A stretch of DNA of 64,000 bases from positions 84,445 to 148,444 of the forward strand of contig NZ_FNFQ01000012.1 of the NCBI RefSeq assembly GCF_900101175.1, read 5' to 3'. Below, piece by piece: positions 1 to 9,984 of this stretch; position 1 is the first letter of the stretch; each line of letters opens with the position of its first letter. This DNA comes from Stenotrophomonas pavanii. Lineage in GTDB: Bacteria > Pseudomonadota > Gammaproteobacteria > Xanthomonadales > Xanthomonadaceae. Below the pieces are notes generated by a model, which saw only the letters and a program-made list of their open reading frames with translations, was not told where the DNA came from and made no database searches. Both the position numbers and the translations under genes were made by a program.

Positions 1-21
1 CCCTTTCCCTCATTCGACTGA
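1..21 (+). CDS. possible last codons of the gene upstream of rpoZ (gmk by gene order)
   Basis: The first 21 bases read in frame 1 as six codons (PFPSFD) and a TGA, ending 27 bases before rpoZ. In related genomes guanylate kinase (gmk) precedes rpoZ, so this could be its tail. Six residues cannot identify a protein, so the call rests on gene order alone. Confidence 0.25.
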   Translation, partial: PFPSFD

Positions 22-48
22 GCGGCCGACCGGTCGCCGGGAGCCCGT

Positions 49-348
49 ATGGCCCGCATCACCGTAGAAGATTGCCTGGAAGTCGTTAACAACCGTTTCG
101 AACTGGTCATGATGGCATCCAAGCGTGCCCGCCAGCTCGCCAACGGCGTGCAGGCCACGCTGGACAACAGCGAGACCGAGGACAAGCCGACCGTGCTGGC
201 GCTGCGCGAAATCGCCGCCCGCAAGATCGACAACGCGCTGATCGACGAAGTCGAGAAGGCCGAGCGTGAGCGCGCCGAGCGCGAAGCGCTGGAGTGGGCC
301 GCCGCCGAAGTGGTGGCCGACGAAGACATGTCCAAGAACGACGATTGA
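49..348 (+). CDS. rpoZ: RNA polymerase omega subunit
   Basis: Omega is the small RNA polymerase subunit that wraps the beta-prime C-terminus, helps assembly and forms part of the ppGpp-binding site. The 99-residue product starts [13 protein letters not shown] and contains [16 protein letters not shown], the signature omega helix. A conserved [19 protein letters not shown] segment follows, then a charged Glu/Ala-rich tail. Its length is normal for Xanthomonadaceae. It lies just upstream of spoT, which makes and breaks the ppGpp that acts through omega. A perfect 10-bp hairpin separates the two genes. Confidence 0.96.
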   Translation: MARITVEDCLEVVNNRFELVMMASKRARQLANGVQATLDNSETEDKPTVLALREIAARKIDNALIDEVEKAERERAEREALEWAAAEVVADEDMSKNDD

Positions 349-381
349 TCGCATCGATCAACGTAATCGTTGGATACACCG

Positions 382-410
382 AACAGCCCGCCCCGTGCGG
401 GCTGTTTCGC
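382..410 (+). terminator. hairpin between rpoZ and spoT
   Basis: A perfect 10-bp stem (AACAGCCCGC, positions 382-391, with GCGGGCTGTT, 397-406) closes a 5-base loop. Only three T residues follow the stem (404-408 reads GTTTC), so termination may be partial. It could attenuate transcription from rpoZ into spoT. Confidence 0.55.
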
Positions 411-454
411 ATTCAGGATTTGCCGTAAACGTCGCGCTGGAATAGGCTGCGGGC

Positions 455-2617
455 ATGAACCCAGGCCCCACTGCCAAGGTCGCCGCAGCCCCCACTGCCG
501 CCGTACCCGACTACGTCCTCCAGCTCGAACGCGCCGCCCACTACCTGCCGCCGGAACAGCTGCCGCTGTTGCGCCGTGCCTGGGAAGTCGGAGCCTCCGC
601 GCACGCTGGGCAGACGCGCAAGTCGGGCGAGCCCTACATCACCCACCCGGTGGCCGTGGCCCAGGTGCTGGCCGAGCTCGGCCTGGACGTGGAAGCGCTG
701 ATCGCTGCGATCCTGCACGACACCATCGAAGACACCCCGCTGACGCGCGAGGCGCTGGCCGCCGAGTTCGGCGAAGCCGTGGCCGAACTGGTCGACGGCG
801 TCACCAAGCTGGACAAGCTGAAGTTCCGCGACCGCCAGGAAGCGGCCGCCGAGAGCTTCCGCAAGATGCTGCTGGCGATGTCGCGCGACCTGCGCGTGAT
901 CATGATCAAGCTGGCCGACCGCCTGCACAACATGCGTACGCTGGGTGCGCAGAGCCGCGAAGCGCGCGGCCGCATCGCCCGCGAGACGCTGGAGATCTAC
1001 GCGCCGATCGCCCAGCGCCTGGGCATGAGCCTGGTCAAGAGCGAGCTGCAGAACCTGGGGTTCAAGGCGCTCTACCCGTGGCGCCACGCCATCATCGAAA
1101 AACACATCCGCAGCCAGCCGGTGGTGCGTCGCGAAGCGATGGCACAGGTGGAAGTGCAGCTGTCGCAGCGCCTGGCCAAGGAGGGGATCGAGCATCGGCT
1201 GATCAGCCGCATCAAGACCCCGTGGAGCATCTACAACAAGATGCGCGACGAGAACAAATCCTTCGACCAGGTGATGGATGTGTTCGGCTTCCGCCTGGTC
1301 GTGCGCAGCGTGCCCAGCTGTTACCACGCGCTGGGCTCGGTGCACGCCACCTTCAAGCCGCTGGATGGCCGCTTCCGCGATTTCATCGCCATTCCCAAGG
1401 CCAACGGTTACCAGTCGCTGCACACGGTGCTGTTCGGGCCGTATGGCTCGCCGATCGAAGTGCAGATCCGTACCGAGGAAATGGACCTGATCGCCGAGCG
1501 CGGCGTGGCCGCGCACTGGACCTACAAGTTCGGTGGTGATTCGCCCAACAGCGCGCAGAGCCGCGCCCACGCCTGGATCGTCGAGCTGATCGACTCGCAG
1601 CGCGCCGCCGGTTCCTCGCTGGAATTCCTCGACAACGTCAAGGTCGACCTGTTCCCGGACGAGGTCTACCTGTTCACCCCGAAGGGCAAGATCCTGGCCC
1701 TGCCGCGCAATTCCACCGCGCTCGATTTCGCCTACGCGGTGCACACCGACGTCGGCAACATGGCGGTGGCCTCGCGCGTGGACAAGAAACTGGTGCCACT
1801 GCGCACCAAGCTGGTGTCGGGCCAGTCGGTGGAGATCATCACCGCACGCTCGGCCACGCCGAAACCGCAGTGGCTGGAATTCGTGGTCACCAGCAAGGCA
1901 CGCACCGCCATCCGCCACCAGCTCAAGCAGCTGGAACACGAAGATGCCGTGCAGCTCGGCCACCGCATGCTCGACCGTGCGCTGGAAGCGATGGATTCGT
2001 CGCTGGAGCGGCTGCCGAAGGGGCGCCTGGATGCGTTCCTGGCAGAGCACCGTTTCCCGCGCCTGGAGGCGCTGCTGGCCGAGGTCGCGCTGGGCAACTG
2101 GATGCCGACCCAGGCCGCGCAGGCGCTGATGGCCTACGCCGAACTGCGTGGCGGCCCGCATTCGCGCCACCATTCGCAGGAGAAGATCCTGATCAACGGC
2201 AGCGAGCGCGGCGTGGTCACCTTCGCCGGCTGCTGCCAGCCGATTCCCGGCGACGAGATCATGGGCTACCACACCGCCGGCAAGGGCATCGTGGTGCACC
2301 GGATGGACTGCCCGAACCTGGCCGAACTGCGCAAGTCGCCCGAGCGCTGGGTGCCGATCGGCTGGGACACCACCGTCTCCGGCGACTACGACACCTCGCT
2401 GGTGGTGGAAGTGGAGAACGGCACCGGCGTGCTGGCGCAGCTGGCCGCTGCCATCGCGCAGAGCCACTCCAACATCGAGCGCGTGGACTACCTGGACCGC
2501 GATTTCAACGCCGCCGTGCTGGCGTTCAACATCCAGGTGCGCGACCGCAACCACCTGGCCGAAGTGATGCGCCGCCTGCGCCGCCTGTCGGTCGTGCAGT
2601 CGGTACGCCGCCAGTAG
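455..2617 (+). CDS. spoT: bifunctional (p)ppGpp synthetase/hydrolase SpoT
   Basis: Makes and degrades the stringent-response alarmone ppGpp in the cytoplasm. The 720-residue protein has the long RelA/SpoT layout. The N-terminal HD hydrolase domain is intact, with H64 in ITHPV and the metal-binding HD pair in ILHDTIEDT near residues 87-93. The synthetase domain follows, with RIKTPWSIYNKM near residue 250 and EVQIRTEEMDLIAERG. A TGS domain starts near residue 400 (VYLFTPKGKILALP) and an ACT domain ends the protein. The intact HD box argues for SpoT rather than a hydrolase-dead RelA. The ATG at 455 places the start about 50 bases past the hairpin. A SMAG dimer separates it from ridA. Confidence 0.96.
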   Translation: MNPGPTAKVAAAPTAAVPDYVLQLERAAHYLPPEQLPLLRRAWEVGASAHAGQTRKSGEPYITHPVAVAQVLAELGLDVEALIAAILHDTIEDTPLTREALAAEFGEAVAELVDGVTKLDKLKFRDRQEAAAESFRKMLLAMSRDLRVIMIKLADRLHNMRTLGAQSREARGRIARETLEIYAPIAQRLGMSLVKSELQNLGFKALYPWRHAIIEKHIRSQPVVRREAMAQVEVQLSQRLAKEGIEHRLISRIKTPWSIYNKMRDENKSFDQVMDVFGFRLVVRSVPSCYHALGSVHATFKPLDGRFRDFIAIPKANGYQSLHTVLFGPYGSPIEVQIRTEEMDLIAERGVAAHWTYKFGGDSPNSAQSRAHAWIVELIDSQRAAGSSLEFLDNVKVDLFPDEVYLFTPKGKILALPRNSTALDFAYAVHTDVGNMAVASRVDKKLVPLRTKLVSGQSVEIITARSATPKPQWLEFVVTSKARTAIRHQLKQLEHEDAVQLGHRMLDRALEAMDSSLERLPKGRLDAFLAEHRFPRLEALLAEVALGNWMPTQAAQALMAYAELRGGPHSRHHSQEKILINGSERGVVTFAGCCQPIPGDEIMGYHTAGKGIVVHRMDCPNLAELRKSPERWVPIGWDTTVSGDYDTSLVVEVENGTGVLAQLAAAIAQSHSNIERVDYLDRDFNAAVLAFNIQVRDRNHLAEVMRRLRRLSVVQSVRRQ

Positions 2618-2632
2618 GCCCTGCGCGGACCG

Positions 2633-2706
2633 GTAGTGCCGGCCGCTGGCCGGCAACCCATGGATCCTCGACGGCGTCGCGATTGCCGGCCAGCGGCCGG
2701 CACTAC
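2633..2706. repeat. SMAG (GTAG) palindrome dimer
   Basis: Two copies of a GTAGTGCCGGCCGCTGGCC-type hairpin lie head to head, one starting GTAG at 2633 and its mirror ending CTAC at 2706, about 27 bases apart. This matches the SMAG REP-like family of S. maltophilia. It sits between spoT and ridA and can fold as RNA on either strand. Confidence 0.85.
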
Positions 2707-2755
2707 CGAAGCGGCGCGGTGGATCCGCGCCATGCGTGGATGCACCCCCAGCCGG

Positions 2756-2761
2756 TACAAT
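2756..2761 (+). promoter_or_regulatory. candidate -10 box for ridA
   Basis: TACAAT, one mismatch from the sigma-70 consensus, lies 38 bases before the ridA start and after the SMAG dimer. No good -35 was found at normal spacing, so this is a weak promoter call. Confidence 0.4.
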
Positions 2762-2798
2762 CACCGCTCTGTTTTCCCCCAAAGCACCGGAGCGACCC

Positions 2799-3185
<387 letters not shown>

Positions 3186-3192
3186 CCGCCAC

Positions 3193-5304
3193 GTGGCACG
3201 CAAGGCGGCGGTCACTCCGGTCCTGTCACCGTCCGGCGAAGCATCCCTGGCGATGCTCGCCGGCGTCGGTCCGGCCGTGGCCGCCAAACTGCAGGCGCGT
3301 GGCCTGGCCACCCTGCAGGATCTCTGGCTTCACCTGCCCCTGCGCTATGAAGACCGGACCCGGCTGACCCGCATCGAAGACCTGCGCAACGGCGTGCCGG
3401 CCCAGGTGGAAGGGCGGGTGGTCGCGGTAGAGCGCGGCATGCGCTACCGGCCGATGCTGAAAGTGGCGGTGGAAGACGAAGGGCAGGGCACCCTGGTGCT
3501 GCGCTTCTTCCATTTCCGCCAACAGCAGGTCGGCCAGTTCGCGGTCGGCAACCGGCTGCGCTGCTTCGGCACGCCCAAGCCCGGCCACCTCGGCCTGGAG
3601 ATCGTCCATCCCAGTTACCAGGTGCTGGGGCGCAACGACGATCCTGAACTCGGCGACCGCCTCGACCCGGTGTACCCCACCGTCGAAGGCGTCGGCCCGA
3701 TGACCATGCGCAAGCTGATCGGCCAGGCGCTGGACCGCCTGCCCGAGGAAAGCGCGCTGGAACTGTTGCCCGGCGGCTGGCTCGATGGCCTCGGCCTGCC
3801 GTCGCTGCGCAGCGCGCTGTTGACCGTGCACCGGCCACCACCGGATGCCGACCTGGCCGCGCTGGCCGCCGGCACGCACCCGGCGCAGCGCCGCCTGGCG
3901 ATGGAAGAACTGCTGGCCCACCACCTCAGCCTGCGTCGCCAGCGCATTGCACTGCAGGCACACCACGCGCCGCCGCTGGCGGGCCCCGGCAAGCTGGCCA
4001 AGGCACTGCTGAAGCAGCTGCCGTTCGCCCTGACCGGTGCGCAGGCGCGCGTGTTCAAGCAGATCCGCGAAGACCTCGCGCGCCCCAGCCCGATGCTGCG
4101 CCTGGTGCAGGGCGATGTGGGTTCCGGCAAGACCGTGGTCGCTGCGCTGGCCGCGATGCTGGCGGTGGAGCAGGGCAAGCAGGTTGCGTTGGCCGCACCC
4201 ACCGAACTGCTGGCCGAGCAGCACCTCAACAACCTGCGCGGCTGGCTGGAGCCGCTGGGCGTGCGCATCGCCTGGCTGGCCGGCAAGGTCACCGGCAAGG
4301 CACGCGCCAAGGTGATGGCGCAGGTCGCCAGCGGCGAAGCGCAGGTGGTGGTGGGTACCCACGCGCTGATGCAGGAGGCGGTGGTGTTCCAGGATCTGGC
4401 CTTGGCCATCGTCGACGAGCAGCACCGCTTCGGCGTGCACCAGCGCTTGGCGCTGCGCGACAAGGGCGCGGGTGGCAACAGCGTGCCGCACCAGCTGGTG
4501 ATGACCGCCACGCCGATTCCGCGCACGCTGGCGATGTCCGAATACGCGGACCTGGATGTGTCGGCCATCGACGAGCTGCCGCCGGGCCGCACGCCGGTAC
4601 AGACCGTCGCCCTCAACAATGACCGCCGCCCGGAACTGATCGAGCGCATCGCGCTGGCCTGCGAGGAAGGGCGGCAGGTCTACTGGGTGTGCACACTGAT
4701 CGAGGAAAGCGAAGAGCTGGATGCCACTCCGGCGCAGGCCACCTATGAATCGCTGCAGGCACTGCTGCCCGGCGTGCGCGTGGGGCTGGTGCACGGGCGG
4801 CTGAAAGCGGCCGAGAAGCTGGCGACGATGGTGGCCTTCAAGGCCGGCGAGATCGACCTGCTGGTCGCGACCACGGTCATCGAAGTGGGTGTGGACGTAC
4901 CGAATGCCTCGCTGATGGTGATCGAGAACGCCGAGCGCCTCGGCCTGGCCCAGCTGCACCAGCTGCGCGGGCGCGTCGGCCGTGGTTCGGCGGTGTCGCG
5001 CTGCGTGCTGCTGTACCAGGCTCCGCTTTCGCAGATGGCGCGCGAGCGCCTGCAGACCATGCGCGAAACCAACGATGGATTCGTCATCGCCGAGAAGGAT
5101 CTGGAACTGCGCGGCCCCGGCGAACTTCTGGGCACCCGCCAGACCGGCCTGGCCGGTTTCCGCATCGCCGACCTGGCCCGCGACGCCGGGCTGCTGCCCG
5201 GCGTGCACGCACTGGCCGAGCGCCTGCTGGATCAGCAGCCTGCACTGGCCGATCGGGTGGTGCAGCGATGGATCGGCACCGCCGTGCGCTACGCCTCGGC
5301 GTAA
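3193..5304 (+). CDS. recG: ATP-dependent DNA helicase RecG
   Basis: RecG is a monomeric superfamily 2 helicase that reverses stalled forks and branch-migrates Holliday junctions. The 703-residue protein has the N-terminal wedge/OB domain, Walker A GDVGSGKT near residue 307, motif II DEQHRFG near residue 407 (the RecG form of the DExH box), motif III TATPIPRTL, and a C-terminal helicase domain with ATTVIEVGVDVPNA and QLRGRVGRG. The start is GTG at 3193, 7 bases after ridA. The length is normal. A GGGGTCAGAG inverted repeat follows the stop. Confidence 0.96.
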   Translation: MARKAAVTPVLSPSGEASLAMLAGVGPAVAAKLQARGLATLQDLWLHLPLRYEDRTRLTRIEDLRNGVPAQVEGRVVAVERGMRYRPMLKVAVEDEGQGTLVLRFFHFRQQQVGQFAVGNRLRCFGTPKPGHLGLEIVHPSYQVLGRNDDPELGDRLDPVYPTVEGVGPMTMRKLIGQALDRLPEESALELLPGGWLDGLGLPSLRSALLTVHRPPPDADLAALAAGTHPAQRRLAMEELLAHHLSLRRQRIALQAHHAPPLAGPGKLAKALLKQLPFALTGAQARVFKQIREDLARPSPMLRLVQGDVGSGKTVVAALAAMLAVEQGKQVALAAPTELLAEQHLNNLRGWLEPLGVRIAWLAGKVTGKARAKVMAQVASGEAQVVVGTHALMQEAVVFQDLALAIVDEQHRFGVHQRLALRDKGAGGNSVPHQLVMTATPIPRTLAMSEYADLDVSAIDELPPGRTPVQTVALNNDRRPELIERIALACEEGRQVYWVCTLIEESEELDATPAQATYESLQALLPGVRVGLVHGRLKAAEKLATMVAFKAGEIDLLVATTVIEVGVDVPNASLMVIENAERLGLAQLHQLRGRVGRGSAVSRCVLLYQAPLSQMARERLQTMRETNDGFVIAEKDLELRGPGELLGTRQTGLAGFRIADLARDAGLLPGVHALAERLLDQQPALADRVVQRWIGTAVRYASA

Positions 5305-5312
5305 GCACCCCG

Positions 5313-5351
5313 GGGGTCAGAGCCCTTTGCGCAGCAATGGCCTCTGACCCC
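5313..5351. repeat. GGGTCAGA-type inverted repeat
   Basis: GGGGTCAGAG (5313-5322) pairs perfectly with CTCTGACCCC (5342-5351) around a 19-base spacer, 8 bases after recG. Related, doubled versions occur at 57721-57793 and 61047-61142. It could serve as a terminator, but it has no T-tract. Confidence 0.7.
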
Positions 5352-5365
5352 ATTTCCGGCACGCT

Positions 5366-5555
5366 CATCCACGCACGGCGTGGATCTACTGTAGAGCCGA
5401 GCCCACGCTCGGCTGCTGTGCGCGCTGTGCGCGCTGTGCGCGCTGCGCGCGGGAGTCGAGCATGGCTCGACTCTACAGAGAGCTCTTCCCCGCCATCCGC
5501 GGGAAACCCGTTTTTGACGTTGCTGTTGAAGTTGCCGGCCAGCGGCCGGCACTAC
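5366..5555. repeat. SMAG palindrome cluster with a 9-bp tandem repeat
   Basis: This fills most of the 342-base gap between recG and the nucleoside hydrolase. It holds an ATCCACGC/GCGTGGAT hairpin ending CTAC (5366-5389), a GTAGAGCCGAGC hairpin (5391-5414), three CTGTGCGCG units plus a partial unit (5416-5450), a GTCGAGC/GCTCGAC hairpin ending CTACA (5454-5476) and a single TTGCCGGCC-type copy (5532-5555). Three SMAG sequence subtypes are therefore packed together. No gene was seen in the gap. Confidence 0.75.
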
Positions 5556-5646
5556 CGCGGGTGCAGGGCGCAGCCCTGCCGCCCCCCATACTTGCAACGG
5601 TCATCATCCCGGTCCACACTTCGTTGCCGATCTGAAGACGGCAACG

Positions 5647-6585
5647 ATGACCCACAAGATCCCCCTGTTGATCGACACCGATCCCGGTGTGGACGACGCC
5701 CTGGCCCTGCTGATGGCCTTTGCCGATGAGCGGCATGACGTGGTCGCCCTGACCATCGCCGCCGGCAATGTCGGCCTGCAGTACACGGTCCGCAACGCCC
5801 TCAAGCTCTGCGACATCGTCGGCCGCACCGACGTGCCGGTGTTTGCCGGCAGCCCGGATCCGCTGCTGCATCCTTCCGTTGATGCTGCCCACGTGCATGG
5901 CCGTGATGGCTATGGCGACGTGGACCTGCCGCCGCCCAGCCGCCAGGCCGAAGCCGAGCACGCCGCACTGGCGATCCTGCGCCTGTCACACGTGCATGCC
6001 GGCGAACTGATGCTGGTGATGCTGGGCCCGCTGACCAACCTGGCACTGGCGCTGAAGCTGGACCCGACCCTGCCCCAGCGCATCAAGCGCATCGTGGTGA
6101 TGGGCGGCGCGGTCACCTGCCACGGCAACATCACTCCGGCGGCCGAATTCAACATCGCCTTCGATCCGGAAGCTGCGCACGTGGTGTTCACCGCGTTCAA
6201 GCACCTGCTGGTGTCGGACTGGGAGGCCACTGTTGCCCACGGCCTGCCGCTGGAAGAAGCCGAGAAATGGCTGCAGGCCGATTCCGATCGCGCCCGCTTC
6301 TACGAGCTGATCTCGCGCAAGACCCGTGGCCTGTCCGAGGACAGCAAGGGCGGGCGCTGGTACACCGCCGACGCGGTGGCCATGGCCTGGGCACTGAACC
6401 CGGAAGGGCAGCTGCGGGTCGAGTCGCGTCCGCTGAACGTTGAGCTGAACGGCACGTTCAGCCGCGGCGCCACCATCGTCGACTGGAACCGCCAGACCGG
6501 CCAGCCGGACAACTGCGATCTGCTGATGGCCTACGACCAGGGGCGTTTCGAGGCCCTGGTGCGCCAGGCCCTGGGCGCGGACTGA
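5647..6585 (+). CDS. inosine/uridine-preferring nucleoside hydrolase
   Basis: Hydrolyses ribonucleosides to base and ribose in purine or pyrimidine salvage. The 312-residue product begins with the Ca2+-binding aspartate cluster of the family (DTDPGVDDALALL, residues 9-21). It has LVMLGPLTNLALAL and the substrate-pocket region GGAVTCHGNITPAAEFNI in the middle, and an Asp-containing segment near the C-terminus. Its length is typical of IU-nucleoside hydrolases. No secretion signal is visible. It stands alone between a repeat cluster and rpmE2. Substrate preference cannot be read from the sequence. Confidence 0.9.
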   Translation: MTHKIPLLIDTDPGVDDALALLMAFADERHDVVALTIAAGNVGLQYTVRNALKLCDIVGRTDVPVFAGSPDPLLHPSVDAAHVHGRDGYGDVDLPPPSRQAEAEHAALAILRLSHVHAGELMLVMLGPLTNLALALKLDPTLPQRIKRIVVMGGAVTCHGNITPAAEFNIAFDPEAAHVVFTAFKHLLVSDWEATVAHGLPLEEAEKWLQADSDRARFYELISRKTRGLSEDSKGGRWYTADAVAMAWALNPEGQLRVESRPLNVELNGTFSRGATIVDWNRQTGQPDNCDLLMAYDQGRFEALVRQALGAD

Positions 6586-6598
6586 CGTCCGTTGCCCG

Positions 6599-6635
6599 GC
6601 ACCGGTTGCCCCGAGCGGCAACCGGTGCTTATAAT
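6599..6635 (+). promoter_or_regulatory. rpmE2 promoter overlapped by a perfect 12-bp inverted repeat
   Basis: TATAAT (6630-6635) has TTGCCC (6606-6611) 18 bases upstream, a good sigma-70 pair. A perfect stem, GCACCGGTTGCC (6599-6610) with GGCAACCGGTGC (6617-6628) around a 6-base loop, covers the -35 and the spacer. It may be a repressor operator, or the terminator of the upstream hydrolase gene reused as promoter DNA. Confidence 0.6.
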
Positions 6636-6673
6636 GCCGCTCTTGACCACCAGCCCATTTACGGTGTGAGCCC

Positions 6674-6916
6674 ATGAAGGCCGATATCCATCCGAACTAC
6701 CGCGACGTCGTCTTCCATGACGTCACCTCCGATTTCAAGATCCTGACCCGCTCCACCATGGCGACGAAGGAAACCATCCAGTGGGAAGACGGCAACGAAT
6801 ACCCGCTGGTCAAGGTTGAAATTTCCTCGGCTTCGCACCCGTTCTACACGGGCAAGCACAAGGTCATCGACACCTCGGGCCGTATCGACAAGTTCCAGAA
6901 GCGCTACGCGCGCTGA
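6674..6916 (+). CDS. rpmE2: 50S ribosomal protein L31 type B
   Basis: Large-subunit ribosomal protein L31 of the zinc-free type. The 80-residue product has the type B sequence ([40 protein letters not shown]). It contains no cysteine, so the CxxC zinc site of type A L31 is absent. In many bacteria such paralogues replace L31A during zinc shortage under Zur control. Zur control here is inference; the palindrome over the promoter is the only local sign of regulation. A strong terminator follows. Confidence 0.95.
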   Translation: MKADIHPNYRDVVFHDVTSDFKILTRSTMATKETIQWEDGNEYPLVKVEISSASHPFYTGKHKVIDTSGRIDKFQKRYAR

Positions 6917-6939
6917 TCTGTCGATCCAGCTTCGAACCG

Positions 6940-6970
6940 ACGGCCGCGCTCTGCGCGGCCGTTTGTTTTT
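6940..6970 (+). terminator. intrinsic terminator after rpmE2
   Basis: ACGGCCGCG (6940-6948) pairs perfectly with CGCGGCCGT (6954-6962) and is followed by a TTGTTTTT tract, about 24 bases after the rpmE2 stop. Confidence 0.9.
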
Positions 6971-7114
6971 CCCCAACGCCAACCCAACGGGCGTTTGGAT
7001 GGACAGAACACTGCGTTCGTGTGACAACGCTTTTGCCGATCCGGGCCGCTTGCTGGCCGGGTTCTGGCCGCCTGCCGTCTACGACTTCTGTCTAGCGCCG
7101 GGCAAATGCTGCTG

Positions 7115-7123
7115 TGCGATAAT
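7115..7123 (+). promoter_or_regulatory. extended -10 promoter candidate for gltA
   Basis: TGCGATAAT is an extended -10 element (TGn plus GATAAT) about 90 bases before the gltA start. The -35 region at normal spacing is poor. The rest of the 296-base gap before gltA shows no gene. Confidence 0.5.
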
Positions 7124-7212
7124 GGCATGATCCCCGGCACAGGCCGAGGACGTCATTCACGTGCCTGACCAACGCGCTTGGGCAGGCGCCTTCCCATGAA
7201 GGAGCGCACACA

Positions 7213-8490
<1,278 letters not shown>

Positions 8491-8516
8491 TCGCCCCGCG
8501 TAGGTTGTGCCGGAAG

Positions 8517-8545
8517 CGCCCCGCATCTGCGGGGCGTTTTTTTTT
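8517..8545 (+). terminator. intrinsic terminator after gltA
   Basis: CGCCCCGC (8517-8524), loop ATCT and GCGGGGCG (8529-8536) are followed by nine T residues. This is the strongest rho-independent terminator in the window. Confidence 0.96.
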
Positions 8546-8695
8546 GCCGCCGCGCGGGTGGGTGCCAACCTGGGTTGGCACGCTCTCCACTGCGACAAGA
8601 GCGCGTGATTCAAGGGTCTCGCCAGCTTCACAAGCGCTCGCGCAGCCTCAGGGCGCCCGCTGCATCCGCAGCCCCTGATCCGGAGCATCCACTGC

Positions 8696-9760
8696 ATGAG
8701 TACCCGATTCGATCCACCCGAGCGCGGCCCGCTCGGCCCCGAGGTGACCACCGTCGTCGCCGCCCCCATTGTTCCGCCCGCCAGCGAAAGTGCGGTGTCG
8801 TGGGGGGCAATCTTCGCTGGCGCCGCCGCCGCCGCCGCACTTTCCCTCATCCTGTTGATCCTCGGCGTGGGCCTGGGGCTGTCGTCGGTGTCGCCCTGGT
8901 CGTTCGAAGGCGTCAGCAAGGAAACCTTCGGCTGGTCCAGCATCGCTTGGCTCACCTTCACGGCACTGGCCGCCTCCGGCCTCGGGGGTTATCTGGCGGG
9001 TCGCCTGCGTACCAAGTGGACGCAGATCCACGGCGACGAAACCTACTTCCGCGACACCGCGCACGGCTTCGTGTCGTGGGCGGTGGCCACGCTGCTGACC
9101 GCGGGCCTGCTGACGTCGGCCATCGGTGGCGTGCTGGGTACGGGGGCAAAGGTGGCCGGCGCCACCGCCGGGGCCGCTGCGTCCACGGTCGGCGTGGCTG
9201 CAGCCGGTGCCAGCGGCGCTGCGACGGCTGCACCGGAAGGTGACCTCGACTATTGGGTGGATTCGCTGTTCCGCAGCACGACCCACGCAGGGCCGGCCGA
9301 TCCTGCAGCGCCGCCGCCGGGCGCGCCGATGGACCCGAATGCCGCGCCGCCGCCGGCACCGGGCGCCGGTCCACGCGACGCGCGCGTGGCCCCACCGCCG
9401 CGACCGCTGCCGGGCAACGGTCCGATCGGCGACCGCCGCGAAGTACGCGCCGAAGTGAACCGCATCATCGTCAACAGCCTGCACGGGGAGGGCCTGGATC
9501 CGGCCGATACCCAGTACCTGTCACAGCTGATCGCGCGCGAGACCGGGATGAGCCCGGCTGAAGCGCAGGCCCGCGTGACCGATGTGCAGACGCGCATGCG
9601 TGCAGCGCTGGAGAAGGCCAAGAACACCGCCAAGCAGGCTGCCGACGATGCGCGGAAGGCGACCGCCTACGCCGCGTTGTGGCTGTTCATCACCCTGCTG
9701 ATCGGCGCGTTCTTCGCCAGCCTCAGCGCCACCTGGGGCGGCCGCCGCCGCGACCTGTAA
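8696..9760 (+). CDS. integral membrane protein of unknown function, Pro-rich middle
   Basis: I do not recognise a function. The 354-residue product has a hydrophobic segment near residues 37-60 (ALSLILLILGVGLGL), further segments near 80-105 and 120-150, an Ala/Pro/Gly-rich soluble stretch near 200-245 (several APPP runs), a charged helical region near 250-325 (RREVRAEVNRIIVN, AALEKAKNTAKQA) and a last membrane span near 328-348 ending in basic GGRRRDL. The arrangement suggests an inner-membrane protein with a periplasmic or cytoplasmic helical domain. Some databases label similar proteins PhnA-like, which says nothing about role. A 23-codon membrane peptide gene follows 28 bases downstream. 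Confidence 0.75.
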   Translation: MSTRFDPPERGPLGPEVTTVVAAPIVPPASESAVSWGAIFAGAAAAAALSLILLILGVGLGLSSVSPWSFEGVSKETFGWSSIAWLTFTALAASGLGGYLAGRLRTKWTQIHGDETYFRDTAHGFVSWAVATLLTAGLLTSAIGGVLGTGAKVAGATAGAAASTVGVAAAGASGAATAAPEGDLDYWVDSLFRSTTHAGPADPAAPPPGAPMDPNAAPPPAPGAGPRDARVAPPPRPLPGNGPIGDRREVRAEVNRIIVNSLHGEGLDPADTQYLSQLIARETGMSPAEAQARVTDVQTRMRAALEKAKNTAKQAADDARKATAYAALWLFITLLIGAFFASLSATWGGRRRDL

Positions 9761-9788
9761 TCCACCTTTCCATGCAAGGAGACCTGCC

Positions 9789-9860
9789 ATGAAGATGATT
9801 CTGCTCTGGTTGCTGGGCGTGCCGATTCCGCTGCTGATCCTGTACGCGATCTTCTTCTGA
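9789..9860 (+). CDS. 23-residue hydrophobic membrane peptide
   Basis: A short gene with a clear AAGGAG ribosome-binding site (about 6 bases before the ATG), 28 bases after the stop of the 354-residue membrane protein. The product is one continuous hydrophobic segment (MILLWLLGVPIPLLILY) ending in FF. It has one lysine near the start, as in single-span peptides inserted with the N-terminus inside. The tight spacing and good ribosome-binding site favour a real gene in a two-gene operon. A 12-bp GAAA-capped hairpin follows. Function is unknown. Confidence 0.6.
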   Translation: MKMILLWLLGVPIPLLILYAIFF

Positions 9861-9881
9861 TCGCGCGCCACCGCGCCGTGT

Positions 9882-9909
9882 CATCAGGCCGCCGAAAGGC
9901 GGCCTGATG
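9882..9909. terminator. 12-bp stem with GAAA tetraloop
   Basis: CATCAGGCCGCC (9882-9893), loop GAAA and GGCGGCCTGATG (9898-9909) form a very stable hairpin 21 bases after the small membrane peptide gene. No T-tract follows, so it may act as a transcript end or stabiliser. Confidence 0.7.
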
Positions 9910-9916
9910 CCATCCA

Positions 9917-9973
9917 GCGGATCCACGCCCTGCGTGGATGCCCACGGTAGAGTCGAGCCATGCTCGACTCTAC
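9917..9973. repeat. SMAG palindromes before the fimbrial operon
   Basis: An ATCCACGC/GCGTGGAT hairpin (about 9920-9939) is followed by a perfect GTAG-to-CTAC palindrome with 12-base arms around CAT (9947-9973). They mark the left edge of the 359-base gap before the pilin gene. Confidence 0.8.
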
Positions 9974-9984
9974 AAATGCCATGC

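Noticed and set aside
5313..5351. The GGGTCAGA inverted repeat as a regulator-binding site for the nucleoside hydrolase
   Set aside because: Related copies occur after unrelated genes, so it is a dispersed repeat and not a gene-specific operator.
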